Shown: positions 16,820 through 26,271 of the stretch, piece after piece
Position numbering within the stretch: position 1 is the stretch's first letter
Layout of the letters: each line of letters opens with the position of its first letter
Assembly (NCBI RefSeq): GCF_018966525.1
Contig: NZ_CP076607.1
Location: 1,240,001-1,304,000 of the forward strand
Reading direction: 5' to 3'
Length of the DNA stretch: 64,000 nt
From: Paenibacillus sophorae
Lineage (GTDB): Bacteria; Bacillota; Bacilli; Paenibacillales; Paenibacillaceae
The notes under the pieces: model-generated
What the model was told of the DNA's origin: nothing
The model's input: only the letters and a program-made list of their open reading frames with translations
Databases searched by the model: none
Program-made: the position numbers and the translations under genes

Positions 16820-17656
16820 TCAATTTGCAGCACCGAAATCGGCATCAATGATCGTATCCATGGAATGTCCGCTTTCCGTCAATGTTTCAACTACCGGACC
16901 CAGATACAGATCGGTCTGCCAATACCCGGATTCCGGCAGGTCAACATGTACGGTATGCGTTCCCGGTCCATAGGTTTGGGTCACATTATCGTACACGTGC
17001 TGATTCTCGTAGGGCTTGCCGTCTTCTTGAGGAATGACGCCTTCCGGATAAACATAGCTGGAGAAGCTGATCCGGGCTTCCCCGATGCCTTTAGGAACCG
17101 TAAACGTTGCTGTTCCTCCTTGAACATCGGAATTGAAATACTGGTCGAACGGACGCTCGGGCTGGTTTGGTTCGTCGGCTTCACGGGTTTCCTTAACGGA
17201 AATGGAATCACTCCACAATACACCCGTTCCCGGATGTCCCGGACGCTGATAGGCTTTGAACATATAGTTTCCCTGTTCCAGCATAGCCGGCGTGAAGGTC
17301 AACTCCTGCGATTCACCCGGAGCTAATGCCTTGATTACGCCTGAAGCAACGACTTCGCCGTTCTTTGGATTGCCGATGCCGCTGCGGAATACCTCATAGA
17401 CCGTTTCGCCCTGCATCCCGGAGCCGCCATTTATAACGGTTGCCGAAATTCCGGCGTAGGTCGTTTCTACCACGGTAAAGCGCAAAGAGCTTTTGTCCCA
17501 TGCCGCTTTAGCCGGCTGGATCTTGTTGCTTTTCTGGCTTTTCGTTTGTCCGTTGTTGACTTTTTCAGCAAATGCAGTATGTACAGGTTGGACAAACGGA
17601 AAGGCCAATAACGATAGGGAAAGGACTGCGGCGGAGATTATTTTTGTATACTTCAT
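16820..17656 (-). CDS. Secreted protein of unknown function
   Basis: About 278 residues from the inner ATG (MKYTKII), which begins a clean signal peptide ending HTAFA; an ATG five codons upstream (17671) is also possible. After a Lys/Gln-rich linker, residues about 55-150 look like a beta-sandwich (GETVYEVFRSG, LAPGESQELTFTP, GNYMFKAYQRPGHPGTGVLWSDS), similar to fibronectin- or CARDB-like binding modules. Residues 170-278 hold a second beta-rich domain (DQYFNSDVQGGTATFTVP, SGYWQTDLYLGPVVE). No catalytic motif is seen. Placed between GH31 and GH13 genes, it may bind glucan or the cell surface, but this is inference from position. Confidence 0.7.
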   Translation of the reverse strand: MKYTKIISAAVLSLSLLAFPFVQPVHTAFAEKVNNGQTKSQKSNKIQPAKAAWDKSSLRFTVVETTYAGISATVINGGSGMQGETVYEVFRSGIGNPKNGEVVASGVIKALAPGESQELTFTPAMLEQGNYMFKAYQRPGHPGTGVLWSDSISVKETREADEPNQPERPFDQYFNSDVQGGTATFTVPKGIGEARISFSSYVYPEGVIPQEDGKPYENQHVYDNVTQTYGPGTHTVHVDLPESGYWQTDLYLGPVVETLTESGHSMDTIIDADFGAAN

Positions 17657-17710
17657 ATCGGGCACGCTCATTTCTGCAGATTCTGGTTAGGTGGATACGG
17701 CATCGCCTTA

Positions 17711-17753
17711 AGGAAAAGAAAACGGGTGAAGCCGAAGATGCTTACCCGTTTTC
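17711..17753 (-). terminator. Terminator of the first GH31 gene
   Basis: Stem GAAAACGGGT / ACCCGTTTTC (17718-17727, 17744-17753), followed on the minus strand by TTTTCTTTTCC. It separates the GH31 gene from the two genes after it. Confidence 0.75.
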
Positions 17754-17783
17754 CTTGTCTTCCGGCAATAACCGTGAATCGTA

Positions 17784-20333
17784 TTATTGAATTTTTACAC
17801 TGCGGTCTTCATCGACTGGGATCTTGACATACAGAACGTGTTCAGCCGAATCGAAGTAGTAACCACTTTCCTGCCCATTCAACTGCTCTAAGCTGCCCAC
17901 TTGGTCATATTTGTGTTTAGCCGCCTGAATTTTCTTCGGCTGCTCGGCATCATGCAGCTTAAGCGTGTAGGACTTAATGGCGGAATCGTAGTTTTGAGCT
18001 TTCTTGTCCTGCTCGAACTCGATGTGGTTGCCTTTCTTTTCCACCTTAAATTCCGTGATATTGAATTCACCTTGCTTGTAGTCCAGGGTCTCCGCATCGT
18101 CTTCGTAGAAGCTGTAGCTGGCTTTATCGTTCAGATAGGTGTCAAGAATCAGATTTTCCAGCTTCTTCTCATCGGTGGATTGCTCCACTTCCTGACGAGG
18201 GATGATCGAATTGTTCTTCACGAAGATAGGCAGTGTTCCAAGATCGGCTTTAACCGTGATCGTCTGGTTGCCTTCGTACGATTTGCCAGTCCAGTAATCG
18301 ACCCATGTCTCGCCGGCCGGCAGATACACTTCACGGCTCGTTTGGCCTTCTTTGACAACAGGTGCAAGCATCAGCGAATCGCCGAACATAAACTGGTCTT
18401 CGATGTTATACGTCTTCGCGTCGTCCTGGAACTGGTAAACAAGCGGTTGTTGAACCGGTTGACCGTTCTCCGCGGATTCCTTGAACTGGTTGTACAAGTA
18501 AGGCAGCAGTTCATAACGCATGGAGATGTATTTGCGGCTGATGTCTTCAACCTCTTTGCCGAAATTCCAAGGCTCTTGCCCGCCTGCGAGTCCCGATTTC
18601 GCACTGTTGTCGTAGTGGTCGCGGGCAAACGGCAGGAAGGCGCCGACTTCAATCCATCTTGCGAACAGCTCAGGCGTCGGAACATTGCCCGGCGATTTCG
18701 CAAAGCCGCCGATATCATTGCCGACAAACGGAACACCGGACAAGCCGACGTTGGCGTTCATCGGAATCGACATTTGCAGATGCTCCCAGTTACTTACGTT
18801 GTCACCGGTCCAGAGTGCCGCGTAACGCTGCGTACCTGCGTACATGTCCCGGGTTAACACGAATGGACGGGTGTTCGGTTTATTTTTGAGGAAGCCGTTA
18901 TATGTCGCTTCGGTTTCAAGATGTCCATAAAGATTGTGGACTTCCGTATGCAGCTTCTTCTCCCCGTTGTCGCTTTCAAATACAGTATCCAGCGGCGCTG
19001 TATGGAAAGGACCGTCAAATACGGCAGGTTCGTTCATATCATTCCAGATGCCGTCAACGCCTTCATTCAAGAGGGTTCCGAGATTGTCGGCCCACCAATT
19101 GCGGACATCCGACTTCAGGAAGTTCGGGAAGGCGGATCTGCCTGGCCACACATCGCCGAAGAAGGTGGAGCCGTCCGGATTTTTCGCCCAGTAATCATTA
19201 GCGGTTCCTTCCTGATACATGCGGTAGTTCTCATCCTGCTTGACGGCCGGATCGTTGATCGTGATGGCGCGGAAGCCATCATTCTTCAGCGTCTTCAGCG
19301 CTTGTTTATACTGGTCGTTCCAGGTGAACACGCGGTATCCGTCCATGTAGTCGATATCAAAATGCATCGTGTCGAGCGGGATTTTTTTCTCGCGGTAGGT
19401 TTTGGCCACATCCACGAGTTCTTCCGGTGTATAGCCCCATTTACTTTGATGGAAGCCCAGGGACCACATTGGAGGCGTCTCGGATTTACCTGTCAGCTCG
19501 GTGTACCGGTCGATAACGTCGCCGATTTCCGGACCGTTGATGAAGTAGTAAGTCAGAGTGCCGCCGTTGGCGTAGAAGTAGTAGTAATCGTCCTTTTCGC
19601 TGGCCATTTCATAATAAGAGCGGAACGTATTGTCGAAGAAAATCCCGTATGCTTTCTTATCTTTCAGACCGATGAAGAAGGGAATCGAAGTGTATAGATA
19701 CTTTGTGTTTTTGTTGTAGGAGTAAGCGTCGGTATTCCACATGCCAAGGCTTTTGCCGCGTTTGTTCAGCCCGCCGGATTGCTCGCCGAAACCGTAGAAA
19801 TTTTCAGTGGAATCCGTCTTTTTAAACGCATACGGCTTGCCGCCTTCATAGCCGACACCCTGCGCCGCGTCTTCGTTGATAACGTTCCCCTGTTTGTCCA
19901 AAAATTTGACGCCGAACGGTTGTTTGTTAATTTTTACAGTAAGCTCGCTAGTGGAAAGGGTGTATTCTTTATCCGTTTCCTTGGACGTGAATTTAGGTGT
20001 CTGCCAATCCTTCTTAGCGATCCCGGGGGAGACAAATTCAGCTTCGCCGTTTTTTACCACCGAGATTTTGGCCATGTCCTCCGAGAAGAGCCGGATAAAG
20101 CCCTGGTAGTCGCCCAGGTTCAATTTCACTCCATTGTCCAAAGCTTCTAACGATTGTACGGATAACGGCTGAAGATTCTGTTTGTTTAACGGGGTATCCG
20201 CCTCAGGCTGGGTTTCCGCAAACGCTACAGTTGCCGGAAGCACGCCCGCAGCCGTTCCTGACAGCAAGCTTAGGCAGATGGTCGCCTTTGCCAGTTTCCT
20301 AGAAAGGCTCATAGACTTTCCCTTTTTACGCAT
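17784..20333 (-). CDS. Secreted GH31 alpha-glucosidase-family enzyme (copy 1)
   Basis: 849 residues. Residues 1-39 are a signal peptide (ATVAFA-ET). About 60-270 form the N-terminal beta-sandwich (TENFYGFGEQSGGLNKRG); 285-620 the catalytic barrel, with HFDIDYMDGYRVFTW, nucleophile D432 in GIWNDMNEPAVF and acid/base D511 in ALWTGDNVSNWEHL; about 620-849 the C-terminal beta domains (DSLMLAPVV, VDYWTGKSYEG, SYSFYEDDAETLDYKQG). All catalytic residues are intact. GH31 members of this kind hydrolyse or transfer alpha-glucosyl units from non-reducing ends of malto- or isomalto-oligosaccharides. It aligns without gaps to copy 3 through the active site. AAGGAGAGAG precedes the ATG by about 8 bases, and a cre-like site lies 155 bases upstream. 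Confidence 0.92.
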   Translation of the reverse strand: MRKKGKSMSLSRKLAKATICLSLLSGTAAGVLPATVAFAETQPEADTPLNKQNLQPLSVQSLEALDNGVKLNLGDYQGFIRLFSEDMAKISVVKNGEAEFVSPGIAKKDWQTPKFTSKETDKEYTLSTSELTVKINKQPFGVKFLDKQGNVINEDAAQGVGYEGGKPYAFKKTDSTENFYGFGEQSGGLNKRGKSLGMWNTDAYSYNKNTKYLYTSIPFFIGLKDKKAYGIFFDNTFRSYYEMASEKDDYYYFYANGGTLTYYFINGPEIGDVIDRYTELTGKSETPPMWSLGFHQSKWGYTPEELVDVAKTYREKKIPLDTMHFDIDYMDGYRVFTWNDQYKQALKTLKNDGFRAITINDPAVKQDENYRMYQEGTANDYWAKNPDGSTFFGDVWPGRSAFPNFLKSDVRNWWADNLGTLLNEGVDGIWNDMNEPAVFDGPFHTAPLDTVFESDNGEKKLHTEVHNLYGHLETEATYNGFLKNKPNTRPFVLTRDMYAGTQRYAALWTGDNVSNWEHLQMSIPMNANVGLSGVPFVGNDIGGFAKSPGNVPTPELFARWIEVGAFLPFARDHYDNSAKSGLAGGQEPWNFGKEVEDISRKYISMRYELLPYLYNQFKESAENGQPVQQPLVYQFQDDAKTYNIEDQFMFGDSLMLAPVVKEGQTSREVYLPAGETWVDYWTGKSYEGNQTITVKADLGTLPIFVKNNSIIPRQEVEQSTDEKKLENLILDTYLNDKASYSFYEDDAETLDYKQGEFNITEFKVEKKGNHIEFEQDKKAQNYDSAIKSYTLKLHDAEQPKKIQAAKHKYDQVGSLEQLNGQESGYYFDSAEHVLYVKIPVDEDRSVKIQ

Positions 20334-20487
20334 ACATTACTCTCTCCTTCTCCGATTCAGTTTGTAATTCGAACATTCAACCGGCGACTTCCCGGCGTCC
20401 TGTCTCTATCAAATTAGCAAGCAGCTGGGGGCCGCAACAATGGGGAGAACCTCCTACGGGATGGATAAACAGGCTCTAATAGCAGAA

Positions 20488-20502
20488 AAGAAAACGTTTG
20501 CA
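20488..20502. promoter_or_regulatory. cre-like CcpA site upstream of GH31
   Basis: AAGAAAACGTTTGCA fits the catabolite-responsive element WTGNAANCGNWNNCW with one mismatch (A for T at position 2). Glucose repression of the GH31 gene is expected. Confidence 0.65.
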
Positions 20503-20846
20503 TAAATAATGTGAATCATCGATAAACCAGTGCCAGGCTTGGGATTCAGTATTTTAATCTTAATCTTCTTTTGCATCCTGAACTCTAACAAGTAATTACC
20601 ATTTAATTGGGAATATGAGGCAAATAATAGTTCCCGGGGTCTATTAAACCGCTTTTTTCATAAATTGAGAGCACCGCAGTCAACCTTTTATTTTGCTGTA
20701 TATCGAAAAATAGAACACTTTTTCCGGCAAATTTCTGGAAAATCTATGCTTCGGGAAGAAAAACTAGTCATTTTAACCCGAATATTGTAAATATTAAAAA
20801 AGTGTAATATCTTTCTCTCTTCCGCAAAAATAAGACACTCTACCAT

Positions 20847-20861
20847 ATGATAACGGTTACA
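20847..20861. promoter_or_regulatory. cre-like/LacI-type site upstream of GH66
   Basis: ATGATAACGGTTACA fits the same cre consensus with one mismatch (T for A at position 5). It is about 75 bases before the GH66 promoter. Confidence 0.55.
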
Positions 20862-20921
20862 AGAGTCTCAGGGCCATAGAAATTATGCGATACGTGACTC
20901 CAAAATAGGTACGTGTTCCAA

Positions 20922-20950
20922 TTGATTAAGCAGGGTTTTTCTCAGATAAT
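20922..20950 (+). promoter_or_regulatory. Sigma-A promoter of the GH66 gene
   Basis: TTGATT (20922-20927), 17-bp spacer, GATAAT (20945-20950), ending 31 bases before the ATG. Confidence 0.7.
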
Positions 20951-20981
20951 GAACTGAAACCAGGGATAGGAGTGAGACAAC

Positions 20982-22784
20982 ATGAGACACGTCAGGATGA
21001 TACGGATAGCCGCTGCTGCTCTGCTCTGGGTGACTGTTTGGCTGCTATCGGCCTGCGAGAATGCTTCTGAGATCGTTTCTGACCCGCAAAAGATTGACCG
21101 AATAGAGCGTGGCGTCCTGCTTGAGAAGCTGGTTACCGATAAAGCGGCTTACCGGCCGGGAGAGAAGGTCCGATTTGATTTAAAGCTGAGGAGTCCGGCA
21201 TCCGGTGGAACGATACATATCCGCTATTTGCATATGGACAGGATTGTAGAGGAAGAAACCTTAAAGGCGCAAGGGGAGGAGATGACCTGGAACTGGACCC
21301 CTCCGAAGGAAGACGGCAGGGGTTACTTCGCTGAAGTGTTCTATATAAAGAACGAAAAGCCAGTCGATCAAATGAATATTGCCGTCGACGTTTCCTCTGA
21401 CTGGGGGAAATTTCCCCGTTACGGTTACTTGGCTGATTTCCCGCAAATGAGTAATGAAGAGAGGTCCCGGGTGATCGAGCGCTTAAACCGGTTTCACATC
21501 AACGGCATACAATTCTACGATTGGCAGTACAAGCATCAGGAGCCGATCCGTTTCGAAGACGGCCGCCCTGCGGCGGATTGGACCGACATTGCGGGCCGTC
21601 CGGTATCCTTTGACACCGTGAAAGGCTATATTGACCTTGCCCACAGCCGGGGCATGAAGGCCATGAATTACAATTTACTCTTCGGAGCCTATGAGGGCGC
21701 GGAAAATGACGGTGTGAAGAAAGAGTGGGGAATGTTTAAGGACCCCGCCCACGGCGAGCAGGATAAACACCCTCTTCCCGATAATTGGGCGAGTGATATT
21801 TATATGTATGATCCCGCCAATCCGGAATGGCAGAACTATCTGGCCCGGAAGGAAAGCGAGACTTTTAGGACGCTTCCCTTTGACGGCTGGCATGTGGACC
21901 AATTGGGCGACAGAGGCCAGCTGTGGACCTATGAAGGCAACCCAGTTGACCTGGCCTGGACCTATCAGGCTTTCCTGAAGGCGGCCAAGGAGAAATTGAA
22001 CGTCGATTATGTCATGAACGCGGTGGGCCAGTTCGGCCAGGAGCATATTGCCCGTGAGGCTCCCGTGAAATTTCTCTATACCGAGGTATGGGGCAACCAT
22101 CCTGGCTACCAGAATTTGAAGGAAGTGATTGACCAGAATTCCGCATACAGCGGGAACCGGCTGAACACGGTGTTGGCGGCATATATGAATTACCATTATT
22201 CCGATTCTCCCGGTGAGTTCAACACGCCAGGGGTCCTGCTGACGGATGCGGTGATCTTTGCCTCGGGCGGCTCGCATCTGGAGCTGGGAGAAAACATGCT
22301 GTCCAAAGAGTACTTTCCCCATAAAAATCTGAGCATCTCCCCGGCTCTCGAAGCGCAGCTGATTAACTATTACGACTTTTTGGCCGCTTATCAGAATCTG
22401 CTTCGGGACGGGACGGTGGAATCGGGACTGCAGGCCGAAGGGACGGGGGAACTCGCGATTTCGGACCGGGCGGAGAAGGGGAAAGTATGGTCTTTTTCCA
22501 AACGGAAGGGATGTAAAGATATATTTCATTTCATTAATTTTACGGATGCTTCCACGATGGACTGGAATGACGACCAGGGAAGCCAGACGGAACCTGTAGA
22601 GAGGCAAGATGTTTCCGTGTCAGTGAGAACCGACCGGCCGGTGGCCAAAGTATGGTTCGCTTCTCCCGATGTCAGGGACGGCTCGCCCCAAGCTTTAGAG
22701 TTCACGCAGCAGGATGGCAGGCTTGAATGGAAGCTGCCCAAGCTGAAATATTGGGACATGGTAGTTGTCGAATATGAGGAGTAA
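20982..22784 (+). CDS. GH66 dextranase-type lipoprotein
   Basis: 600 residues. The N-terminus ends in a lipobox L-L-S-A-C (Cys25), so it is lipid-anchored on the outer face of the membrane. Residues about 45-140 form an N-terminal immunoglobulin-like domain (DKAAYRPGEKVRFDLKL) and 145-480 the catalytic barrel (YGYLADFPQ, NGIQFYDWQYKHQ). The nucleophile is D306 in FDGWHVDQLG and the acid/base E368 in LYTEVWG. The 62-residue gap leaves no room for the CBM35 insert that marks cyclo-isomaltooligosaccharide glucanotransferases, so an endo-dextranase (alpha-1,6-glucan cleavage) is favoured. It precedes a sensor kinase, regulator and sugar-binding lipoprotein on the same strand. RBS GATAGGAG. Confidence 0.87.
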   Translation: MRHVRMIRIAAAALLWVTVWLLSACENASEIVSDPQKIDRIERGVLLEKLVTDKAAYRPGEKVRFDLKLRSPASGGTIHIRYLHMDRIVEEETLKAQGEEMTWNWTPPKEDGRGYFAEVFYIKNEKPVDQMNIAVDVSSDWGKFPRYGYLADFPQMSNEERSRVIERLNRFHINGIQFYDWQYKHQEPIRFEDGRPAADWTDIAGRPVSFDTVKGYIDLAHSRGMKAMNYNLLFGAYEGAENDGVKKEWGMFKDPAHGEQDKHPLPDNWASDIYMYDPANPEWQNYLARKESETFRTLPFDGWHVDQLGDRGQLWTYEGNPVDLAWTYQAFLKAAKEKLNVDYVMNAVGQFGQEHIAREAPVKFLYTEVWGNHPGYQNLKEVIDQNSAYSGNRLNTVLAAYMNYHYSDSPGEFNTPGVLLTDAVIFASGGSHLELGENMLSKEYFPHKNLSISPALEAQLINYYDFLAAYQNLLRDGTVESGLQAEGTGELAISDRAEKGKVWSFSKRKGCKDIFHFINFTDASTMDWNDDQGSQTEPVERQDVSVSVRTDRPVAKVWFASPDVRDGSPQALEFTQQDGRLEWKLPKLKYWDMVVVEYEE

Positions 22785-22802
22785 AGGACTGTTTTCCTAT
22801 AA

Positions 22803-22837
22803 ATACCATTGGTATCCAGCTTTGTATCCTGTACACT
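22803..22837 (+). promoter_or_regulatory. Promoter and palindrome before the first sensor kinase
   Basis: TTGGTA (22809-22814), 17-bp spacer, TACACT (22832-22837). The -35 lies in the perfect 13-bp dyad ATACCA-T-TGGTAT (22803-22815). Confidence 0.5.
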
Positions 22838-22870
22838 TTTATTAACGAACACAACAATAGGAGAGGCCGT

Positions 22871-24667
22871 ATGCTGCATAAATTGCGAATATCCAATCGT
22901 TTTACCGCCAAGATTATACTGGTCCTCCTGCTGGTTATTATCATTCCAACTCTCTTTACCAGCTTGTCCTTCTATTGGCTGTCCGACTCCATTCTGAAAA
23001 AGAACGCGCGTGAGTCAACGATTCAAATTGCGAAGCAAACGGCGGAGTCGCTCTCTTTTATTCTCGATGTGGGGATCGACACCTCCGATTTTATTTCCAG
23101 CGATATGAACATTCAGCGGGCGGCCATGGAACTGGGCAACAGTCCAACCTACGAAGAGAACTGGAATTTTCAATATATTAATACGCTGCTTAACAATTAT
23201 GTCTATTCCAATTCCTTTGTCAAAATCGTCTATCTGCTGAAAGAGGAGGGGAGAGGCTGGGGCAGCGGCACCTTTTCCGACCAGAAGCTGAAGGAGATCC
23301 AGCTGTCCGACCAGGACTGGGTCAAGGAAGCCAAACGTAAAGACGGAGAGCTGGTTTGGCAGGGTCTTCAGTATGATCAACTCAGCGGAGGCGGCGTTAA
23401 TACGGATTTGGTTCTGCCGGTAGCAAGAGTTCTTAAGGATTTTAATACCATGCGCAATATCGGACTGGTGCAGATTAATTTGGACGGGCAGTCGGTTGTA
23501 GGTACGATCCGGCAGCTGCAGCTCGGGAAGACGGGCAAGTTCTTCGTGGTCGATTCCGGAGGGAGGATCATGATCGACTCCAATCTCGATATGATCAACA
23601 AGAGAGTGGAGAACCCTGATTTATATGAGCGGATTGTCGGTGATAACGCCGTGGAGTTCGAGTTTCACATGAATGGAGTCCCTTACTATGGGGTTAAGCA
23701 GCTGCTCAGCAACGGCTGGATGATTGTCGGCACCGTTCCGGTTGCGGAAATAAGCGGGCCGCTGGAGCGTCTTCAGACCTGGATTTTGCTCTCTTCAGCA
23801 GCTTTTTCCCTGGTCGCCATCGGAATCGGACTTTTTATCGCCAGGTGGGTGACTCAGCCTGTAAAGCAGCTGACCCAGAGCATGCTTTCCGTTCAGAACG
23901 GAGACCTGAGGGTCAGGGCGGACGTTCGGACATCCGATGAAATCGGCTTTTTGAGCAAGCAGTTTAACAAGATGATTCACAAAATTGAACATTTAATGCG
24001 TCAGGTGGAGGATGAACAGAGTGAAAAGTATCATGCTGAGCTCCGTGCGGTCATGCACCGGATTCACCCCCACTTCCTATATAATACGCTCAGCACGCTC
24101 AGGTGGCTAATTGACTCCAAGCAGAATGACCGTGCATCCGAAGTGTTGTCGGCGCTGAACCATCTGCTGGAGGCGAATATGGGCAAAAGCGGCAGCCGGA
24201 TTACGGTGGAAGAGGAACTGGATATTATCAGGAAATATTTGATTATCTTGGAGCTTCGGTACGAAAAAGTCTTTCAACTGGACCTGGATGTCGAACCGGG
24301 CACGGAGAAGGTGATCATTCCCCGGATGCTGCTGCAGCCGCTGGTGGAAAACGCTATCTTTCATGGGATCGTACCGAAAAATACAGACGGGCGGATATCG
24401 ATCCGGATTCGAAAGTATGACAAGTACCTGGAATTTCTAGTGGAAGATGACGGTTTAGGCATCGCGGAGGATAAGCTGAAGGTGCTGAACAATCTGGAAA
24501 CGGCAGCAGAACATGGCGAGATCGGAATCGGCCTGCGCCATATCTACGACACACTGAGGCTTTATTATGCTCAAAATTGGAATTGCTCTCTTACAAGCAG
24601 GCCCGGCCAGGGAACGACGGTACACATTTTATTAAAAGCACTTTCCGAAAGATCCTCTAAGAACTGA
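22871..24667 (+). CDS. YesM-type sensor histidine kinase (system 1)
   Basis: 598 residues. Transmembrane helix 1 (about 15-37) and helix 2 (about 297-317) bracket a 260-residue extracellular domain of dCache type (LLSNGWMIVGTVPVAEI at its end). A HAMP domain follows (ARWVTQPVKQLTQSMLSVQNGDLRVRADV), then the His_kinase module with H399 in RIHPHFLYNTL, and an HATPase domain (LQPLVENAIFHGI, VEDDGLGI, GIGLRHI). This is the LytS/YesM class that pairs with AraC-type regulators to control extracellular polysaccharide use. The regulator starts 19 bases after the stop codon. Confidence 0.92.
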   Translation: MLHKLRISNRFTAKIILVLLLVIIIPTLFTSLSFYWLSDSILKKNARESTIQIAKQTAESLSFILDVGIDTSDFISSDMNIQRAAMELGNSPTYEENWNFQYINTLLNNYVYSNSFVKIVYLLKEEGRGWGSGTFSDQKLKEIQLSDQDWVKEAKRKDGELVWQGLQYDQLSGGGVNTDLVLPVARVLKDFNTMRNIGLVQINLDGQSVVGTIRQLQLGKTGKFFVVDSGGRIMIDSNLDMINKRVENPDLYERIVGDNAVEFEFHMNGVPYYGVKQLLSNGWMIVGTVPVAEISGPLERLQTWILLSSAAFSLVAIGIGLFIARWVTQPVKQLTQSMLSVQNGDLRVRADVRTSDEIGFLSKQFNKMIHKIEHLMRQVEDEQSEKYHAELRAVMHRIHPHFLYNTLSTLRWLIDSKQNDRASEVLSALNHLLEANMGKSGSRITVEEELDIIRKYLIILELRYEKVFQLDLDVEPGTEKVIIPRMLLQPLVENAIFHGIVPKNTDGRISIRIRKYDKYLEFLVEDDGLGIAEDKLKVLNNLETAAEHGEIGIGLRHIYDTLRLYYAQNWNCSLTSRPGQGTTVHILLKALSERSSKN

Positions 24668-24686
24668 CAGATCGGAGGAAACACCC

Positions 24687-26249
24687 ATGTACAGAGTACT
24701 TATCGTAGATGACGAGCCTATCATCCGTAACGGGATCAGTGCATTTATCGACTGGGAAAAGGAAGGGGCATCGGTAGAAGAATTTGCAAATGGCGCGGAG
24801 GCACTGGCCCAATTAGAAAGCCGGGCTTACGATATTCTGATCACGGATATCAAAATGCCTCTAATGGACGGCATCGAGCTGATGAAGAAGGCCCTGGCCC
24901 TTTGCCCTTGGCTAAAGGTGATTCTAATCAGTAATTACAGTGATTTTAATTACGTAAAAGAAGGCTTGAAGCTTGGCGCCGTCGATTATTTGCTCAAGCT
25001 AACGCTCAAGCAGGAAGATCTGCTTGCCGTCTTGCGCCGCAGTATTTCTATGCTTGAGGAGGAACGGAAAAAGGTCTTTGAACTGAAATCGTATCAGCAA
25101 GGCGCCATGTATCTGGAACGGAAGCGCGCAGAGCAGGAAATCAAAAGACTGATCGTACAGGAGCAGGTTCTATCCTCTTCAACCGTCTGGATTCCTTCAT
25201 GGCTGGAACATTCCTACGCCTGTGTGTATCTTATGCTCGATGGGGCTGAGGAATGGAAAGAAAATCACGGATACTTATATGTTCAGCTGCTGCTGGAGGA
25301 GCTGCAGGAAGCGTTCTATGAGCGTTCGGAGGAAGGAAGCGCGCTGCTAGCTGCTGAAAGCAGCCTGTTCTTGATCTTTCCCGGCCCGGAGGAGGAGGCC
25401 CGGCAGTGGCTTCTTCAGTGGAAGGAGCGGCTTCAAGCGGAGTGGGGAATTTCCGCGTCGGCCGGCTTCGCTGTGAAGCGGGGAGCAAGCCGTATACTGT
25501 CTGGATATTTCGCCAGCCGCTTCGCCTGTCAAAGGCGGTTCTTCGAAGGAGTGGGCGGATTATATAATGCAAGAGAAGCGGAAACCAGCTCCAGAGTAAA
25601 AGACACCGGGCTTGACTATGACTGGGAACCCTTCTTCGAGATGATCCGCAGCGGCGAACCGGTTTCATTCGCAGTTGATCTTGCGGTGGAACGCTGGAAG
25701 AGCATGGTTTTGAGTCCGGAAACGGTCCAGCAGGAGGCGATTGCTCTTCTTACCGAAGCCTGCCGGCTCCACGCCGACAACGGCGCCCTGCTTCCTGAAC
25801 GGTATGAGCAGCTCCGCAAGACAGAGACATTGGAGCAGCTCGCGGCATTCATGGTTTGCGAGCTGGAGGAAATCGGGAAATCGTTCATTCCTAAATTGCT
25901 GGATAACGGGTACGGCGGACAGTTGGTTACAAAGGCGCTGGAATATATAGCCTCTCATTATACCGAGAACTTGACGCTGCAAAGCGTAGCGGATACCGTT
26001 CATCTCAGTAAAAGTTATTTCAGTCTGCTATTCAAAAAGCAAACCGACCGAACCTTTATCGATCATCTGATCGAGCTGCGGATTCGGGAAGCGAAGCGGC
26101 TGCTGACGCAGAGTGACAGCCGGATTTCCGATGTAGCCAAAGCCGCCGGGTTTAAAGACGTTAAATATTTCAGCAAGGTATTTAAAAAAAGTACGGGATC
26201 TACTCCTATGGAATATAGGGACAGTACAAAGATGTCAACTAGCGTATAA
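24687..26249 (+). CDS. YesN-type response regulator, REC + AraC HTH (system 1)
   Basis: 520 residues. REC domain at 1-120 with the acidic pocket (LIVDDEP), phospho-acceptor D54 in ILITDIKMP and the conserved lysine (in this protein LLKLTLK, where the usual K-P is K-L). The middle 130-400 is a variable linker, and two AraC helix-turn-helix motifs fill 415-512 (LTLQSVADTVHLSKSYFSLLFKKQT; RISDVAKAAGFKDVKYFSKVFKKSTGSTP). The loss of the Pro after the switch-region Lys (K-L instead of K-P) is a small oddity. RBS ATCGGAGGAAA. Likely targets are the GH66 or GH31 promoters nearby. Confidence 0.92.
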   Translation: MYRVLIVDDEPIIRNGISAFIDWEKEGASVEEFANGAEALAQLESRAYDILITDIKMPLMDGIELMKKALALCPWLKVILISNYSDFNYVKEGLKLGAVDYLLKLTLKQEDLLAVLRRSISMLEEERKKVFELKSYQQGAMYLERKRAEQEIKRLIVQEQVLSSSTVWIPSWLEHSYACVYLMLDGAEEWKENHGYLYVQLLLEELQEAFYERSEEGSALLAAESSLFLIFPGPEEEARQWLLQWKERLQAEWGISASAGFAVKRGASRILSGYFASRFACQRRFFEGVGGLYNAREAETSSRVKDTGLDYDWEPFFEMIRSGEPVSFAVDLAVERWKSMVLSPETVQQEAIALLTEACRLHADNGALLPERYEQLRKTETLEQLAAFMVCELEEIGKSFIPKLLDNGYGGQLVTKALEYIASHYTENLTLQSVADTVHLSKSYFSLLFKKQTDRTFIDHLIELRIREAKRLLTQSDSRISDVAKAAGFKDVKYFSKVFKKSTGSTPMEYRDSTKMSTSV

Positions 26250-26271
26250 CGAATAAAGGAGGAATCTTTAA

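Larger units (their letters stand above)
20334..20981. other. Divergent regulatory region between GH31 and GH66 genes
   Basis: 648 bases without a gene, AT-rich in the right two thirds. It holds a cre-like site for the GH31 side, a second LacI/CcpA-type dyad and a good promoter on the GH66 side. A weak promoter for GH31 (TGGCAC-18-CATTAT on the minus strand, ending near 20507) may exist just upstream of the cre-like site. Confidence 0.6.

Noticed and set aside
20982..22784. GH66 protein as a cyclo-isomaltooligosaccharide glucanotransferase
   Set aside because: Those enzymes have a CBM35 insert of about 90 residues within the catalytic domain; only 62 residues separate the two catalytic residues here.
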